Source: Westiellopsis prolifica IICB1
Lineage (GTDB): Bacteria; Cyanobacteriota; Cyanobacteriia; Cyanobacteriales; Nostocaceae
Assembly: GCF_004323185.1 (NCBI RefSeq)
Contig: NZ_NAPS01000002.1
Span: 414,052 to 478,051 of the forward strand
DNA length: 64,000 bases
Direction: 5' to 3'
Below are positions 51,144 through 60,113 of the stretch, in pieces (position 1 is the first letter of the stretch; each line of letters opens with the position of its first letter). The position numbers were made by a program, and so were the translations under genes. The notes under the pieces are model-generated. The model had not been told where the DNA came from. It was given only the letters and a program-made list of their open reading frames with translations, and searched no databases.

Positions 51144-52739
51144 ATGGGAACTCAAATATTAGACATCTCACCCGTGGGGAGGGTCGAAGGCGATTTAGAT
51201 GTGCGGGTGGAAATCGAAGATGGACAAGTAGTTAACGCCTGGACTCACGCCGAACTCTTCCGAGGATTTGAAGTTATCCTGCGTGGCAAAGACCCCCAAG
51301 CCGGATTAATTGTCACACCCCGCATATGTGGAATTTGCGGTGGTTCTCACCTCACCTGTGCATCTTGGGCATTGGATACCGCCTGGGAAACAGAAGTTCC
51401 ACCCAATGCAATTTTAGCCAGAAACCTCGGTCAAATAGTCGAAACAATTCAAAGTATACCCCGCTATTTTTACGGTTTATTTGCGATCGACCTCACCAAT
51501 AAAAAATATCAAAATAGCCGTTACTATAGTGAAGCAGTCCGCCGCTTTGCTGCCTTTACTGGCAAACATTACGAAATCGGCGTCACAATTTCTGCAAAAC
51601 CAGTAGAAATCTACGCCCTCTTAGGTGGTCAATGGCCCCATTCTAGTTACATGGTTCCTGGTGGCGTGATGTGCGCCCCCACCCTCACCGATATTACCCG
51701 CGCCTGGTCAATCCTAGAATATTTCCGCACCAATTGGCTAGAACCTGTATGGTTAGGTTGTTCCTTGGAACGCTACGAAGAAATCCAAACCTATGATGAT
51801 TTTATGGCTTGGTTGCATGAAAATCGTAACCATCGCCAGTCCGATCTGGGTTTCTATTGGCGTATGGGTTTAGATATTGGTTTAGATAAATTTGGTGGTG
51901 GTGTAGGTAAATACGTCACTTGGGGATATTTACCCCATGAAGATAAATACCAAAAACCAACTATCACCAGCCGCAACGCTGCCATGATCATGAAAAGTGG
52001 AGTGTACGACAGTTACAGCGATACTCACACCTTGATGGATCATACCTTTGCCCGTGAGAATACAACTCACTCTTGGTACGAAGAAGGTACAGGAGATATT
52101 CACCCGTTCGATCGCACCACCAACCCCATCGCTAAAAATCATAAAGACTTCAATGGCGCTTATTCTTGGTCAAGTGCAGTCCGCCACACCGAATATGGAC
52201 GGTTAGAAGCTGGTCCCTTAGCAAGACAATTGGTCGCAGGTGGTACACATGGCGAATCTTGGCAACATTATGATGGATTTATCCTTGATGTTTTCAAGCG
52301 GATGGGCGGCCCCAGCGTTCATCTTCGTCAACTCGCACGGGTTCACGAAATTGTCAAGTTGTATCGCCAAGCCGAACGCTGTTTGCGCGAATTCAAATTA
52401 AATGAACCTTGGTACATCAAACCCAAACAAAAAGATGGCCGTGGTTGGGGTGCAACAGAAGCAGCGCGGGGTTCCCTGTGTCACTGGGTTGAACTAGAAG
52501 ATGGCAAAATCAAGAACTATCAAGTCATCGCCCCTAGTACTTGGAACATTGGCCCCCGTGACGCCGAACAAAAGCTTGGCCCCATTGAGGAAGCTTTAAT
52601 GGGTACACCCATTGCTGATCCAGCTGACCCTATAGAAGTAGGTCATGTCGCCCGATCATTTGATTCTTGTTTAGTGTGTACAGTTCACGCCCATGACGCG
52701 AAAACAGGCGAAGAACTGGCGCGTTTTCGGACAGCATAA
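51144..52739 (+). CDS. hupL: Uptake [NiFe]-hydrogenase large subunit HupL
   Basis: 531 residues from the ATG at 51144, with AAAGGA 7-12 nt upstream; the longer frame begins inside the hairpin. Nickel ligands: RICGICGGSH (about 59-68) and DSCLVCTVH (C509, C512, H515). The last 16 residues (AHDAKTGEELARFRTA) are the peptide removed by the HupW protease once nickel is in place. The gene is continuous, with no hupL/XisC-type element such as interrupts it in Anabaena PCC 7120. Confidence 0.96.
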   Translation: MGTQILDISPVGRVEGDLDVRVEIEDGQVVNAWTHAELFRGFEVILRGKDPQAGLIVTPRICGICGGSHLTCASWALDTAWETEVPPNAILARNLGQIVETIQSIPRYFYGLFAIDLTNKKYQNSRYYSEAVRRFAAFTGKHYEIGVTISAKPVEIYALLGGQWPHSSYMVPGGVMCAPTLTDITRAWSILEYFRTNWLEPVWLGCSLERYEEIQTYDDFMAWLHENRNHRQSDLGFYWRMGLDIGLDKFGGGVGKYVTWGYLPHEDKYQKPTITSRNAAMIMKSGVYDSYSDTHTLMDHTFARENTTHSWYEEGTGDIHPFDRTTNPIAKNHKDFNGAYSWSSAVRHTEYGRLEAGPLARQLVAGGTHGESWQHYDGFILDVFKRMGGPSVHLRQLARVHEIVKLYRQAERCLREFKLNEPWYIKPKQKDGRGWGATEAARGSLCHWVELEDGKIKNYQVIAPSTWNIGPRDAEQKLGPIEEALMGTPIADPADPIEVGHVARSFDSCLVCTVHAHDAKTGEELARFRTA

Positions 52740-52906
52740 TCTCGTTTTAACTTGGAGTCTTTGTGTCTTGGTGGTTAATAAAATTAATTGTTGAACCACC
52801 CTTCGGGTTCGCCAGTCCCCCATCGTGACGGAAACCGCCAAGACGGGGGCTGGTCTCACTAAGGCACGAAGACACGAAGAAAACTGAAAATTTATAAGGT
52901 AAGCTA
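52740..52906. repeat. Dispersed repeat after hupL
   Basis: TCTTTGTGTCTTGGTGGTTAATAA and CACTAAGGCACGAAGACACG surround a CCACCCTTCGGGTTCGCCAG..GGGGGCTGG hairpin. Related to sequence at 26585-26711. No gene is seen. Confidence 0.55.
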
Positions 52907-53329
52907 GTGTCTAATTCTGAATTACACAATCATCTCGCCGGTCTTCCTGAAGTTGTACTGCAAGAGTTCACACAATGGTGTGTGCTGGAACAAGCAACAG
53001 CAGCAGGATACGAATTTACTCCGGATTTGGTGAAGTTAAAGAATCTGGAGACTGTAGATTATATTCATGAACTGGTTGGTCAATTTGCTGATGCTACCAG
53101 AAAATCGATTGAGGGAAGTATGGCGATTATGGTAGCAGGTAAGCAAGCTGACAATCATGCTTTACCTGGGATTGCTGCGATCGTTGATTTTATTTCTCTC
53201 TACGTCAGATATTTAGTCCCTAAAGGCCCAAAAAATGAATTACCAACAGATGAGAAGCTAAATTTAGCATCACAAGAACAGTTTGAGCAACTTTGTCAAA
53301 TTGCCAAAAAACACAGTGTAGAAATTTAG
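52907..53329 (+). CDS. Conserved hypothetical protein downstream of hupL
   Basis: 140 residues from a GTG with AAGG about 10 nt upstream. Hydrophilic, mostly helical, with no signal peptide or membrane segment; VDFISLYVRYLVPKGPKNELPTDEKLNLASQEQFEQLCQIAKKHSVE is its C-terminal half. It is not HupW (no hydrogenase-protease motif). It follows hupL in the same direction and may be cotranscribed. I know no function. Confidence 0.65.
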   Translation: MSNSELHNHLAGLPEVVLQEFTQWCVLEQATAAGYEFTPDLVKLKNLETVDYIHELVGQFADATRKSIEGSMAIMVAGKQADNHALPGIAAIVDFISLYVRYLVPKGPKNELPTDEKLNLASQEQFEQLCQIAKKHSVEI

Positions 53330-53469
53330 TTGGTGGTTGGTGGTTGTGGGAACATCCTAATTTTTCCAATATACCTCTTTGAAAATAATGTAGACACGTG
53401 GCAACGCAACGTCTCTACAAGGATTTTCGGTAAGTAGTAGTTCACCACATTGATTTTGACAAGTTGGCC

Positions 53470-53502
53470 AGATCCCCGACTTTTTTAAAAAGTCGGGGAT
53501 CT
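53470..53502. repeat. AGATCCCCGACTT-type inverted repeat, copy 3
   Basis: AGATCCCCGACTTTTT and AAAAAGTCGGGGATCT form an almost perfect hairpin with a TAA loop. Between convergent genes, so it can act as a bidirectional terminator. Confidence 0.75.
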
Positions 53503-53550
53503 AACCCCTCGCAACCTGTCAAAATTTGCGTGGCGAAGTAGTAGTTAGTC

Positions 53551-54231
53551 TCAAAACCGCACTTTGTACAAGTCGAAGAATTCTCCTGATTGCCGTGCAA
53601 TTACTTTACCATCAGCAGCTTTGATGATTTTTTCCCATTCTGCGATCGCCTCTAAAAATACTTCAGCGTCCAAATAAGTTTCTAAAACCGCCCAATCTTC
53701 AGCTAACGGTTGTTCTGGATTGAGGATGTCAAACACAAAATATCCGCCTGGTTTCAAGACTCGTTTGACTTCTGCTAATACAGCACTCCAATATTCCAGT
53801 GGAAAATAGCAGCTAAATCCTGTGGCGATCGCTAAATCAAACTGATCATCAGAGTAGTTTAACTGATGTGCAGGGCCTAATTCGACACCTTTGAACAGCT
53901 TCGAGTTCAACTGCGAACCACGGGAATTGAGAGCCTCTCGTGCTACAGTACTGATTTCTTGTCCATAAAAATACGCTTGCCAATCTCGCCAAGGATAGAT
54001 CAAAAAGCTGACACCGCAGCCTATATCCAAACAGTGCTGGTTTTTTTGTGGTTGAGCTATTTCCCAAAAACTAGAAACTATTTTTGCTGCTAATATCCCA
54101 CTCACCCACTCCCGATATATTGGCATTGTCTGCACTTCTGTTGGCACGTCAAAAGATTGATTTTCATACTGTCGGTTAAAGCGATATGCTACTTGCGCTA
54201 ACCTCACCTGCCATTTATCTGAGTAATACAT
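53551..54231 (-). CDS. Class I SAM-dependent methyltransferase
   Basis: 226 residues. Motif I is HCLDIGCGVSFLIYPW (about 88-103); DLAIATGFSCYFPLEYWSAVLAEVKRVLKPGGYFVFDIL holds motifs II to III. The substrate is unknown. It stands alone between repeat-rich gaps. Confidence 0.85.
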   Translation of the reverse strand: MYYSDKWQVRLAQVAYRFNRQYENQSFDVPTEVQTMPIYREWVSGILAAKIVSSFWEIAQPQKNQHCLDIGCGVSFLIYPWRDWQAYFYGQEISTVAREALNSRGSQLNSKLFKGVELGPAHQLNYSDDQFDLAIATGFSCYFPLEYWSAVLAEVKRVLKPGGYFVFDILNPEQPLAEDWAVLETYLDAEVFLEAIAEWEKIIKAADGKVIARQSGEFFDLYKVRF

Positions 54232-54311
54232 ATTTTTTGTGTTGGGCTTTTGAGATGCTTTATATCATGTCAGCTTGAACACTTGTATTATCCGCCCGTG
54301 TCGGTAATGGG

Positions 54312-54451
54312 TAAATCTAATTTCTGAGTCCTAAATCTAATTTCTGAGTCCTAAATCTAATTTCTGAGTCCTAAATCTAATTTCTGAGTCCTAAATCTAA
54401 TTTCTGAGTCCTAAATTTAATTTCTGAGTCCTAAATTTGATTTCTGAGTCC
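54312..54451. repeat. Seven tandem copies of a 20-bp repeat
   Basis: The unit TAAATCTAATTTCTGAGTCC occurs seven times head to tail. Copies 1-5 are identical; copy 6 has one change (T for C) and copy 7 two. There are no spacers, so it is not a CRISPR. A truncated eighth unit (TAAACTGAT) leads into the hairpin cluster. Confidence 0.95.
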
Positions 54452-54635
54452 TAAACTGATATCTTGCACCAACCTTGTATCCCGCCTCAGCCTCAGAATT
54501 AATTCTGAGGCTAGTAGCATAAGTCCGTTAAAACGGACTCAAACATCGTCCTAGTCAGATTTATCTGACTTTAGCTATTAGCCAATAAATTTATTTCTTG
54601 GCGGGATGAAAAGCTGATGCAAGATATGAGCCGAC
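54452..54635. repeat. Multi-hairpin element with paired outer arms
   Basis: Outer arms ATATCTTGCA (about 54458) and TGCAAGATAT (about 54619), then ATCCCGCC / GGCGGGAT, enclose three hairpins: AGCCTCAGAATTAATTCTGAGG (a 24-bp palindrome with the closing CT), AGTCCGTT/AACGGACT-like, and AGTCAGAT/ATCTGACT. It ends near TTAGCTATTAGCC, a word also seen after rqcH (3663). It resembles a MITE or REP element able to fold as a cloverleaf. Confidence 0.65.
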
Positions 54636-54805
54636 CACTAGCGCGGCGACGCACTAGCAAAATATGAAACAAGCACATTTTTATCATCTTTCTAAAAGTC
54701 TTACTGTATAAGGGTTATAAAATGTGCAAGTTAAGAGTAAACCAATACGGTTCAGATTTGTGTAGAGACGTGCCATGGCACGTCTGGTACATTTTTATTG
54801 GTTGC
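54636..54805. other. Short gap before the P-type ATPase stop codon
   Basis: Contains a GACGTGCCATGGCACGTC palindrome (about 54767-54784), related to one at 7686-7701. No gene is seen. Confidence 0.5.
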
Positions 54806-56728
54806 TCAATTTTTCAACAACCGTAAACCACTCAGGGTAACTAACACAGTAGATCCTTCGTGTCCGACTACACCAATGGGTAAGTTAATATCACCCAAAA
54901 AGTTGCCAATTAACAGTAAGAGAATAAATCCTAAAGCAATGGTAACATTCTGTTTGACTATTACTTGCGCTCTTTTACCCAAGCGCATCGCTACTGCAAT
55001 TTTCTCTAATTTATCTGCCATCAAGACAATATCCGCCGTTTCTAATGCTACATCACTTCCTGCTTTCCCCATGGCAATCCCTACAGATGCTTGAGCTAGG
55101 GCTGGTGCATCATTGATCCCATCACCTACCATGGCGACTGTTTGATACTCTTGTTGTAAACGACGAATTACATGCAGCTTGTCTTCTGGTAGTAATTCTG
55201 CATACACTCGATCTACTCCCAACTCCCGCGCTACACTTTCAGCAGTTTGTTGATTATCTCCTGTCAACATGACTATTTGCTCAACTCCCAATTTTTTCAG
55301 ATGAGAAATAGTTGCTGCTGCTTGCGATCGCACTGTGTCAGCAATAGCTATAATACCTAACACTTGATATTGCTGTGATTTTTTTTCTGCTATCCAAACA
55401 ACTGTTTTCCCTTGTAACTCAAAGTTGGTAGCTATCTCAATTAAGTTTTTAGGTAAATCAACAACATATTTTTGGACAAAATTATCTTTCCCGGCGATAA
55501 CTTCTTGGTGATTTACAATACCTATAATTCCCTGTCCAGGGAAAGCTTGTACTTCTGTTGCAGCTGTCCAATCTAGGTTTTTTGCTGCTTTGACAATTGC
55601 TTCACCAAGGGGATGTTCGGAACGAGATTCTACAGAAGCGGCAGTTTTTAATACATATTCTTGTGTATATTCACTAGCAGTAATTATTTCACATACTTCT
55701 AAGACTCCTGTTGTGAGAGTACCAGTTTTATCAAAAGCGATCGCTCGTACTTTCCCCATCATTTCTAGTTGAGAGCCATTTTTAAACAAAATTCCCTGTT
55801 TCGCACCATTCGCAATTCCCGAAAGTAAGGTTGGCATAATTGCAGCCATTAATGCACAGGGAGAAGCCACCACCAAAAAAGTCAAAGCCCGATAAATTGC
55901 TGTTTCCCAGTCCCAATTCCACAGGAATGGTGGCAAAATCAACAGCAGTACGCCAGCAATTATAATTACCAGTGCGTACCCTCGTTCAAATCGTTCAATA
56001 AACTGTTGGGAAGGAGGTGTTTCTGTTTGTGCTTGTTGTACTAAACGAATCACCCGTTGAATTAAGCTACTTTCTGGTGCTTGATGCAGCTTTAACTTGA
56101 GCGCCCCATAGCCATTTAACGTACCTGCAAATACTTCATCACCGACTGTTTTCTCGACGGGTAAAGACTCGCCTGTAATTGCAGCTTGGTTGAGAGTACT
56201 GTAACCTTCCACAATTACCGCGTCTGTGGGAATTAATTCTCCTGGCTTGACGATGATTTCATCTCCTAAGTGTAACTGCGCGATCGCAATTACTTCTTCT
56301 TTGCCTTGACGCACAACTGTTGCCGTATCTTGTGTTAAGCTCATCAAACTCTGGATACTGCGTTCAGTTCGCCGCATTGCATAACCTTCTAGGGCGCCAC
56401 TAATAGCAAAGATGAGAATCAAAATAGCCCCATCGATAATTAAGTAATATTCTCTTCGCCATAAACCCAACCCCGCTGCACCAAGGGCCGCTACTATCAT
56501 CAGCAAATCTACATCCAGTTCTTTTTCTTTGATTAAAGTCGTGAGTCCTTCACGGGCGCTTTCGTAGCCACCAACAACATAAGCGATGGGTAACAGCAAC
56601 AACGCCCATCCCAAAAAGCCAAGATGTAAGGCGAACCATCCGCAAAATAAAAACAACCCACACACGAGGGCTGCTAAAGTATCTGCATGTTCTTTGGTTA
56701 GTTGATGCAACCGTTGTGGATAAAGCAT
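54806..56728 (-). CDS. Heavy-metal P1B-type ATPase
   Basis: 640 residues. Phosphorylation site AFDKTGTLTTG (about residue 335), TGES in AAITGESLPVEK, the membrane metal motif SPC in VVASPCALMAA, the HPLG motif of P1B ATPases, and MVGDGINDAPALAQA. About eight membrane helices. There is no N-terminal heavy-metal domain or His-rich arm. The SPC motif is compatible with Zn/Cd/Co (P1B-2 or P1B-4); it exports metal across the cytoplasmic membrane. The SmtB-type repressor in this window is a possible regulator, but no operator is seen here. Confidence 0.88.
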   Translation of the reverse strand: MLYPQRLHQLTKEHADTLAALVCGLFLFCGWFALHLGFLGWALLLLPIAYVVGGYESAREGLTTLIKEKELDVDLLMIVAALGAAGLGLWRREYYLIIDGAILILIFAISGALEGYAMRRTERSIQSLMSLTQDTATVVRQGKEEVIAIAQLHLGDEIIVKPGELIPTDAVIVEGYSTLNQAAITGESLPVEKTVGDEVFAGTLNGYGALKLKLHQAPESSLIQRVIRLVQQAQTETPPSQQFIERFERGYALVIIIAGVLLLILPPFLWNWDWETAIYRALTFLVVASPCALMAAIMPTLLSGIANGAKQGILFKNGSQLEMMGKVRAIAFDKTGTLTTGVLEVCEIITASEYTQEYVLKTAASVESRSEHPLGEAIVKAAKNLDWTAATEVQAFPGQGIIGIVNHQEVIAGKDNFVQKYVVDLPKNLIEIATNFELQGKTVVWIAEKKSQQYQVLGIIAIADTVRSQAAATISHLKKLGVEQIVMLTGDNQQTAESVARELGVDRVYAELLPEDKLHVIRRLQQEYQTVAMVGDGINDAPALAQASVGIAMGKAGSDVALETADIVLMADKLEKIAVAMRLGKRAQVIVKQNVTIALGFILLLLIGNFLGDINLPIGVVGHEGSTVLVTLSGLRLLKN

Positions 56729-56886
56729 GAGAGTCGATTAGTATTGACTCTCTTACGCTAAACTTTGACATCAATGTTAATGTCAAGTTTGTTTAGTTGA
56801 TCAGGATGGCTGAAAATCCATGAGGTATATCGCCGTAGACTGAAGTTGAGATTGCTTGAGTTGGTACAAGATCAGAGAAAACACAT

Positions 56887-58185
56887 ATGAGTGAAAACCG
56901 CAGACTGGACGCCTTTTCCCTAGCGGCTTTGCTGGTATCTGCCCATTACGGCTTGGGGTTTATTTTGGGAACTGCTGAACAATCATTGACTTTGGGTGTA
57001 GCTGGTAGCCTTTACGCCGTCTGCATTGCTGTGGGTACGATTGCGATGATGGGGTTGGCAAAGTTTTATTGGACAAAAGTTGAGCAAATCTGGACTTTGC
57101 TCGGTTCCTACTATGGGAATAAAGTAAAAATCTTTGTCGGATTGATGTCGTGGGCCTCTCTGATTGGAATAGCAGCCGTCCAGTTGATTTCTGGGGCGTT
57201 CATTCTCAAGGTCTTGGGACTATCAACGCTACCCACAATGTTGGGAATGGCTATTTTAATTACAATTATTTCTTTGCTACCTATCGAAAAAGCTAGCTGG
57301 ATATTTCGAGGGCTACTGGTTCTGAATTTTTTGTCTCTACTCTATGGACTTTGGGCATTGCACGCAATACCCGATTATATGCGATCGCCTTTAGAATTCA
57401 CTACCTCACTTGAACTTGTAAGCCCAACAAAAAAAATCGGCATTTCGCTATCTACAATCCTGCTACTTCTAGTAGACATGAGGTATCAGCAATTTATTGT
57501 CCGCACAAAGGATATGGCAAATGTATATCGAGGTTGTCTGTTAGCAGCAATTTCATTGTTTTTACTTGCCTTATTACCTTCCTCGGTTGTGGTAGCAGCC
57601 CTAAAGATGGGAATTTTGCCTGCTGGTATTGATGGTAAACAAACCCTTCCCTTTATCTTGTCGTGGATTGGTGGTGGAATTGATCAGCCTTTGGGTTTTA
57701 TTCTAATGGCATCTCTGTTAGTTCCAGCCTTAGGTGTTGGCAGCAGCACATTACGAGTGCAAACCAAGACTATCTTGGATTTCCAAATTCTGCCTGCGTC
57801 CAAATATAGTCGGTTGCTGATTACAATCACAAACGCTTTGTTAAGTTTAATTGTTGCCCTCAAAGGTGGTGAGATTGTCTTTCTGATAGTAGCTTTTTAT
57901 GCAGCCTATGTAGGGGCAGTGATTGTTCCTTTTATTGCCTACCTGCTTTCTCAAACAGGATATTATACCTTCTCTAAAGTTAGCGTCAGGCTTTCTTTGA
58001 TTGCAAGTAGTATCTCAAGTTTTCTAATGCTGACTGTAACTTTTATTTACCCCAGTGCTGCACTTTTTGGTAGCGTTGAATTGAGTATTATGGGAATAGG
58101 AATTTTACTGGGAATGTTAAGTTTGTTTCTCGGTGAGGTGATAGACAAATATTTTCCTACAACCAATATAGAGGAAAAACTGTGA
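56887..58185 (+). CDS. Sodium/solute symporter-like transporter
   Basis: 432 residues with about twelve hydrophobic segments (for example AALLVSAHYGLGFILGTAEQSL, FVGLMSWASLIGIAAVQLIS, IVFLIVAFYAAYVGAVIVPFIAYLL). The overall pattern resembles the SSS/LeuT-fold transporters; the G-x-G-x(7)-SLY start is similar to cyanobacterial sodium:solute symporter-type proteins. The substrate is not predictable. It starts about 160 bp from, and divergent to, the P-type ATPase. Confidence 0.7.
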   Translation: MSENRRLDAFSLAALLVSAHYGLGFILGTAEQSLTLGVAGSLYAVCIAVGTIAMMGLAKFYWTKVEQIWTLLGSYYGNKVKIFVGLMSWASLIGIAAVQLISGAFILKVLGLSTLPTMLGMAILITIISLLPIEKASWIFRGLLVLNFLSLLYGLWALHAIPDYMRSPLEFTTSLELVSPTKKIGISLSTILLLLVDMRYQQFIVRTKDMANVYRGCLLAAISLFLLALLPSSVVVAALKMGILPAGIDGKQTLPFILSWIGGGIDQPLGFILMASLLVPALGVGSSTLRVQTKTILDFQILPASKYSRLLITITNALLSLIVALKGGEIVFLIVAFYAAYVGAVIVPFIAYLLSQTGYYTFSKVSVRLSLIASSISSFLMLTVTFIYPSAALFGSVELSIMGIGILLGMLSLFLGEVIDKYFPTTNIEEKL

Positions 58186-58197
58186 ATCAATTAATCC

Positions 58198-58314
58198 TAT
58201 TCGCAGAGCAATCACCCAGGTACAAGCCAATACGCAATCGATTAAACCGCCCTTGGCCAAAAAAATTAGTGGAGAAGTATTAATAGCACTCAGTTCAGCC
58301 ACGATTGAACTCAC
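58198..58314 (-). pseudogene. Truncated toxin gene (DUF3368/PIN-like remnant)
   Basis: Read from about 58314: SSIVAELSAINTSPLIFLAKGGLID is the N-terminal signature of DUF3368 toxins (NTSPLI.LA..G.ID). After about 30 residues the similarity ends, and the frame runs on antisense into the end of the transporter gene (stop at 58117). The first residues overlap the antitoxin stop codon as in intact pairs, so this is a broken toxin. Confidence 0.65.
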
Positions 58315-58546
58315 GTTCTAAATCATCAAAATCAACGGCAAAGACATCAACTTGTTCGCGGGCGAGAGCCGCAAGAAAGTCCCGGCGGTTTAACCCAGCA
58401 ACGGAGGCTGCTTTTTCCATTGAAATTTCCTGCTTTTGATACCAGTAGATAGCAGCAGCGAGGCGCATGTCACGCACAAATTCTTCTGGAGCGAGGCGAC
58501 GGGCGCTAAATACTTCTTCGGGTAAGTTAATCATGACTGACGACAT
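58295..58546 (-). CDS. UPF0175-family antitoxin-like protein
   Basis: 83 residues. The segment RLAPEEFVRDMRLAAAIYWYQKQEISMEKAASVAGLNRRDFLAALAREQVDVFAVDFDDLEREFNRG is the UPF0175 pattern: a helix-turn-helix followed by an acidic partner-binding tail. It precedes the truncated toxin with overlap. An antitoxin without a working toxin may persist as a remnant or act on another locus. Confidence 0.8.
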   Translation of the reverse strand: MSSVMINLPEEVFSARRLAPEEFVRDMRLAAAIYWYQKQEISMEKAASVAGLNRRDFLAALAREQVDVFAVDFDDLEREFNRG

Positions 58547-58724
58547 AAATTATGTCCTAAAATGCTGATAGCAATACGTGTATCATTAATGATATCAATA
58601 ATGCCCAAAACTAAGCCCTGTCAGAATAAAAAACTTGCTAGTTTGCGGATAAAATCCGCAAACACATCTTCTTTGTTCAAAGTCCAAATCAATTACTAAA
58701 TTGTGAAAATTAAGTTACATACCT

Positions 58725-59639
58725 TTAAAAATTGACTTTAGGAATCTCTTCGCGCGATTCAATCATGATTTGCATGGTTTCAACTGCTAAATCGCGTAAA
58801 TCATTATTCAGAAAAACCACGCCTTTAGAACCAAACCAGCGGTCAAAGATAGTAACATTTCGTTTCTCACCATCCACGAATCCTTGCATGAACTTGTAGA
58901 GAGTATAGTTAACTGAGTCTAGAAATCTAGAGTTATTCTCAGGAACCATACATGCAATACCTTCTCTAGAGTATGGGCGATCTGGTACTACTTGAAAAGC
59001 ATCCGGGTTTTTCGTTGTTCCTAACCATCCTTCTAACAAAATGCTATCTGATGCAAAAGCATCAATTTTTCCCTGTTGCAAAGCAGCATATCCTTCGGCG
59101 CGGTCTTTTAATAGGACTAGTTTTGCTTGGGGTTGGACTCGCTTGAGGGCTAATTCATTGGTAGTTTGGCTCAGTACACCAACACGTTTACCGATTAAAG
59201 ACTCAGGAGAACCTAAATTACTTCCCTTTTTGACTAACAATTGAGTACCAGTAGCACCATAACTCAGTGAAAAATCTACTTTTTTATCCCGTTCCCAAGT
59301 AAAACTGCTAGCATCGCAAACAATATCCACTTGTCCATTGAGAATTTTTGGAAGCCGTTCTTCTGGTTTCACTGTTACCAATTGCAATTGAATTTTTTTT
59401 CCCAGTTCCTTTTCTAATTGTTCTTTAACCAGATTCAACATATCTACGGAATAACCAACCAATTGTCCCTGATTACTGGTATAGGCAAAGGGAATTGCAT
59501 CTTTGCTAGTACCTGCTGTTAGTACTCCTGTCCGTGCTATTTTTTCAATCACTGTTTCGGCTTTAGCAACCGCAGGTGTGAATATTGTGAACAAAAGACT
59601 CAAGGTAGTTATCGCCGCCAGATTTTTATACATCTTCAA
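58725..59639 (-). CDS. Amino-acid-type ABC transporter substrate-binding protein (family 3)
   Basis: 304 residues. Signal peptide 1-28 (LAAITTLSLLFTIFTPAVAKAE). The SBP family-3 layout is RTGVLTAGTSKDAIPFAYTSNQGQLVGYSVDMLNLVKEQL, QVDIVCDASSFTWERDKKVDFSLSY, LIGKRVGVLSQTTNELAL and GKIDAFASDSILLEGWL. It resembles glutamate/aspartate-type periplasmic proteins. No permease or ATPase gene is next to it, so it is an orphan receptor that must use subunits encoded elsewhere. Confidence 0.85.
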   Translation of the reverse strand: MKMYKNLAAITTLSLLFTIFTPAVAKAETVIEKIARTGVLTAGTSKDAIPFAYTSNQGQLVGYSVDMLNLVKEQLEKELGKKIQLQLVTVKPEERLPKILNGQVDIVCDASSFTWERDKKVDFSLSYGATGTQLLVKKGSNLGSPESLIGKRVGVLSQTTNELALKRVQPQAKLVLLKDRAEGYAALQQGKIDAFASDSILLEGWLGTTKNPDAFQVVPDRPYSREGIACMVPENNSRFLDSVNYTLYKFMQGFVDGEKRNVTIFDRWFGSKGVVFLNNDLRDLAVETMQIMIESREEIPKVNF

Positions 59640-59880
59640 TCTTGCAAATATTGCTTTTTGTCGGCATATTGTACAAGGATGTTCAATACTAGTAAAGTCG
59701 GTTTTTATATAACCTGGGCTTTGTCAAGCTAAATTTTACTAATTAAGTTTTTGGTTAACAACTTTGATTTATAAATTACGTTTTGTAACATTAAACTTAA
59801 TAATCAATAATTATATTTACCTTGAGATAGATATACAATATAAAGAAATATATGTTACTTTATCTATTTAAGTAGAGTAA
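59640..59880. other. AT-rich divergent upstream region
   Basis: Separates the binding-protein gene from the riboswitch-led operon. It must contain both promoters; several TAN3T boxes are possible in AT-rich DNA and none stands out. No gene is seen. Confidence 0.45.
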
Positions 59881-60020
59881 GTCAGCCTAATCTAGCGAAT
59901 GACAACGCTAACGCTGGAGCGGAGGAACCATATTTTGGGGCGTATCTCAGATGAGAAGGACATCTCTCAGTCCTAGCCCGTCAGCTAACTTCGTAGGCAT
60001 TGAGAGGAGACTGAAGAGGC
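59881..60020 (+). ncRNA. c-di-AMP riboswitch (ydaO/yuaA family)
   Basis: Conserved words of the class occur in the right order and spacing: GCTGGAGCGGAGGAACCA (59913-59930), TTTTGGGGCG (59933-59942), GAAGGAC..AGTCC (59955-59973), CCCGTCAGCTAACTTCGTAG plus GC (59977-59998) and GAGAGGAGA (60002-60010). The closing stem is probably CAGCCT (about 59883) with AGACTG (60008-60013), one mismatch. These aptamers bind two c-di-AMP molecules and usually lower gene expression. It lies directly upstream of the NrtB-like permease gene in the same direction. Confidence 0.88.
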
Positions 60021-60038
60021 AGCATTTTTTGAATGTTT

Positions 60039-60106
60039 AACCTCATCAGGTTCCTTGGCTGGTACTGCTCAGGTTTCTTGTACCTGCACTTGACTCTGTT
60101 GAGGTT
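60039..60106 (+). promoter_or_regulatory. Possible anti-Shine-Dalgarno expression platform
   Basis: AACCTCA (60039-60045) is exactly complementary to TGAGGTT (60100-60106), which holds the GAGG ribosome-binding site 9 nt before the ATG at 60114. No T-run terminator is visible after the aptamer, so control of translation start fits better than termination. This is inference. Confidence 0.4.
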
Positions 60107-60113
60107 GCATCAA

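Noticed and set aside
52907-53329. Gene after hupL as the HupW protease
   Set aside because: It lacks the acidic metal-binding motifs of hydrogenase maturation endopeptidases, and length and composition do not fit.
54312-54451. Direct repeats as a CRISPR array
   Set aside because: The 20-bp units are directly adjacent with no spacers and no cas genes are in the window; it is a simple tandem array.
58117-58197. C-terminal part of the toxin frame antisense to the transporter gene
   Set aside because: No similarity to the toxin family after the first 30 residues; read-through into antisense sequence.
60033-60113. 27-residue N-terminal extension of the NrtB-like permease
   Set aside because: It would start inside the riboswitch expression platform, and the ATG at 60114 has a better ribosome-binding site.
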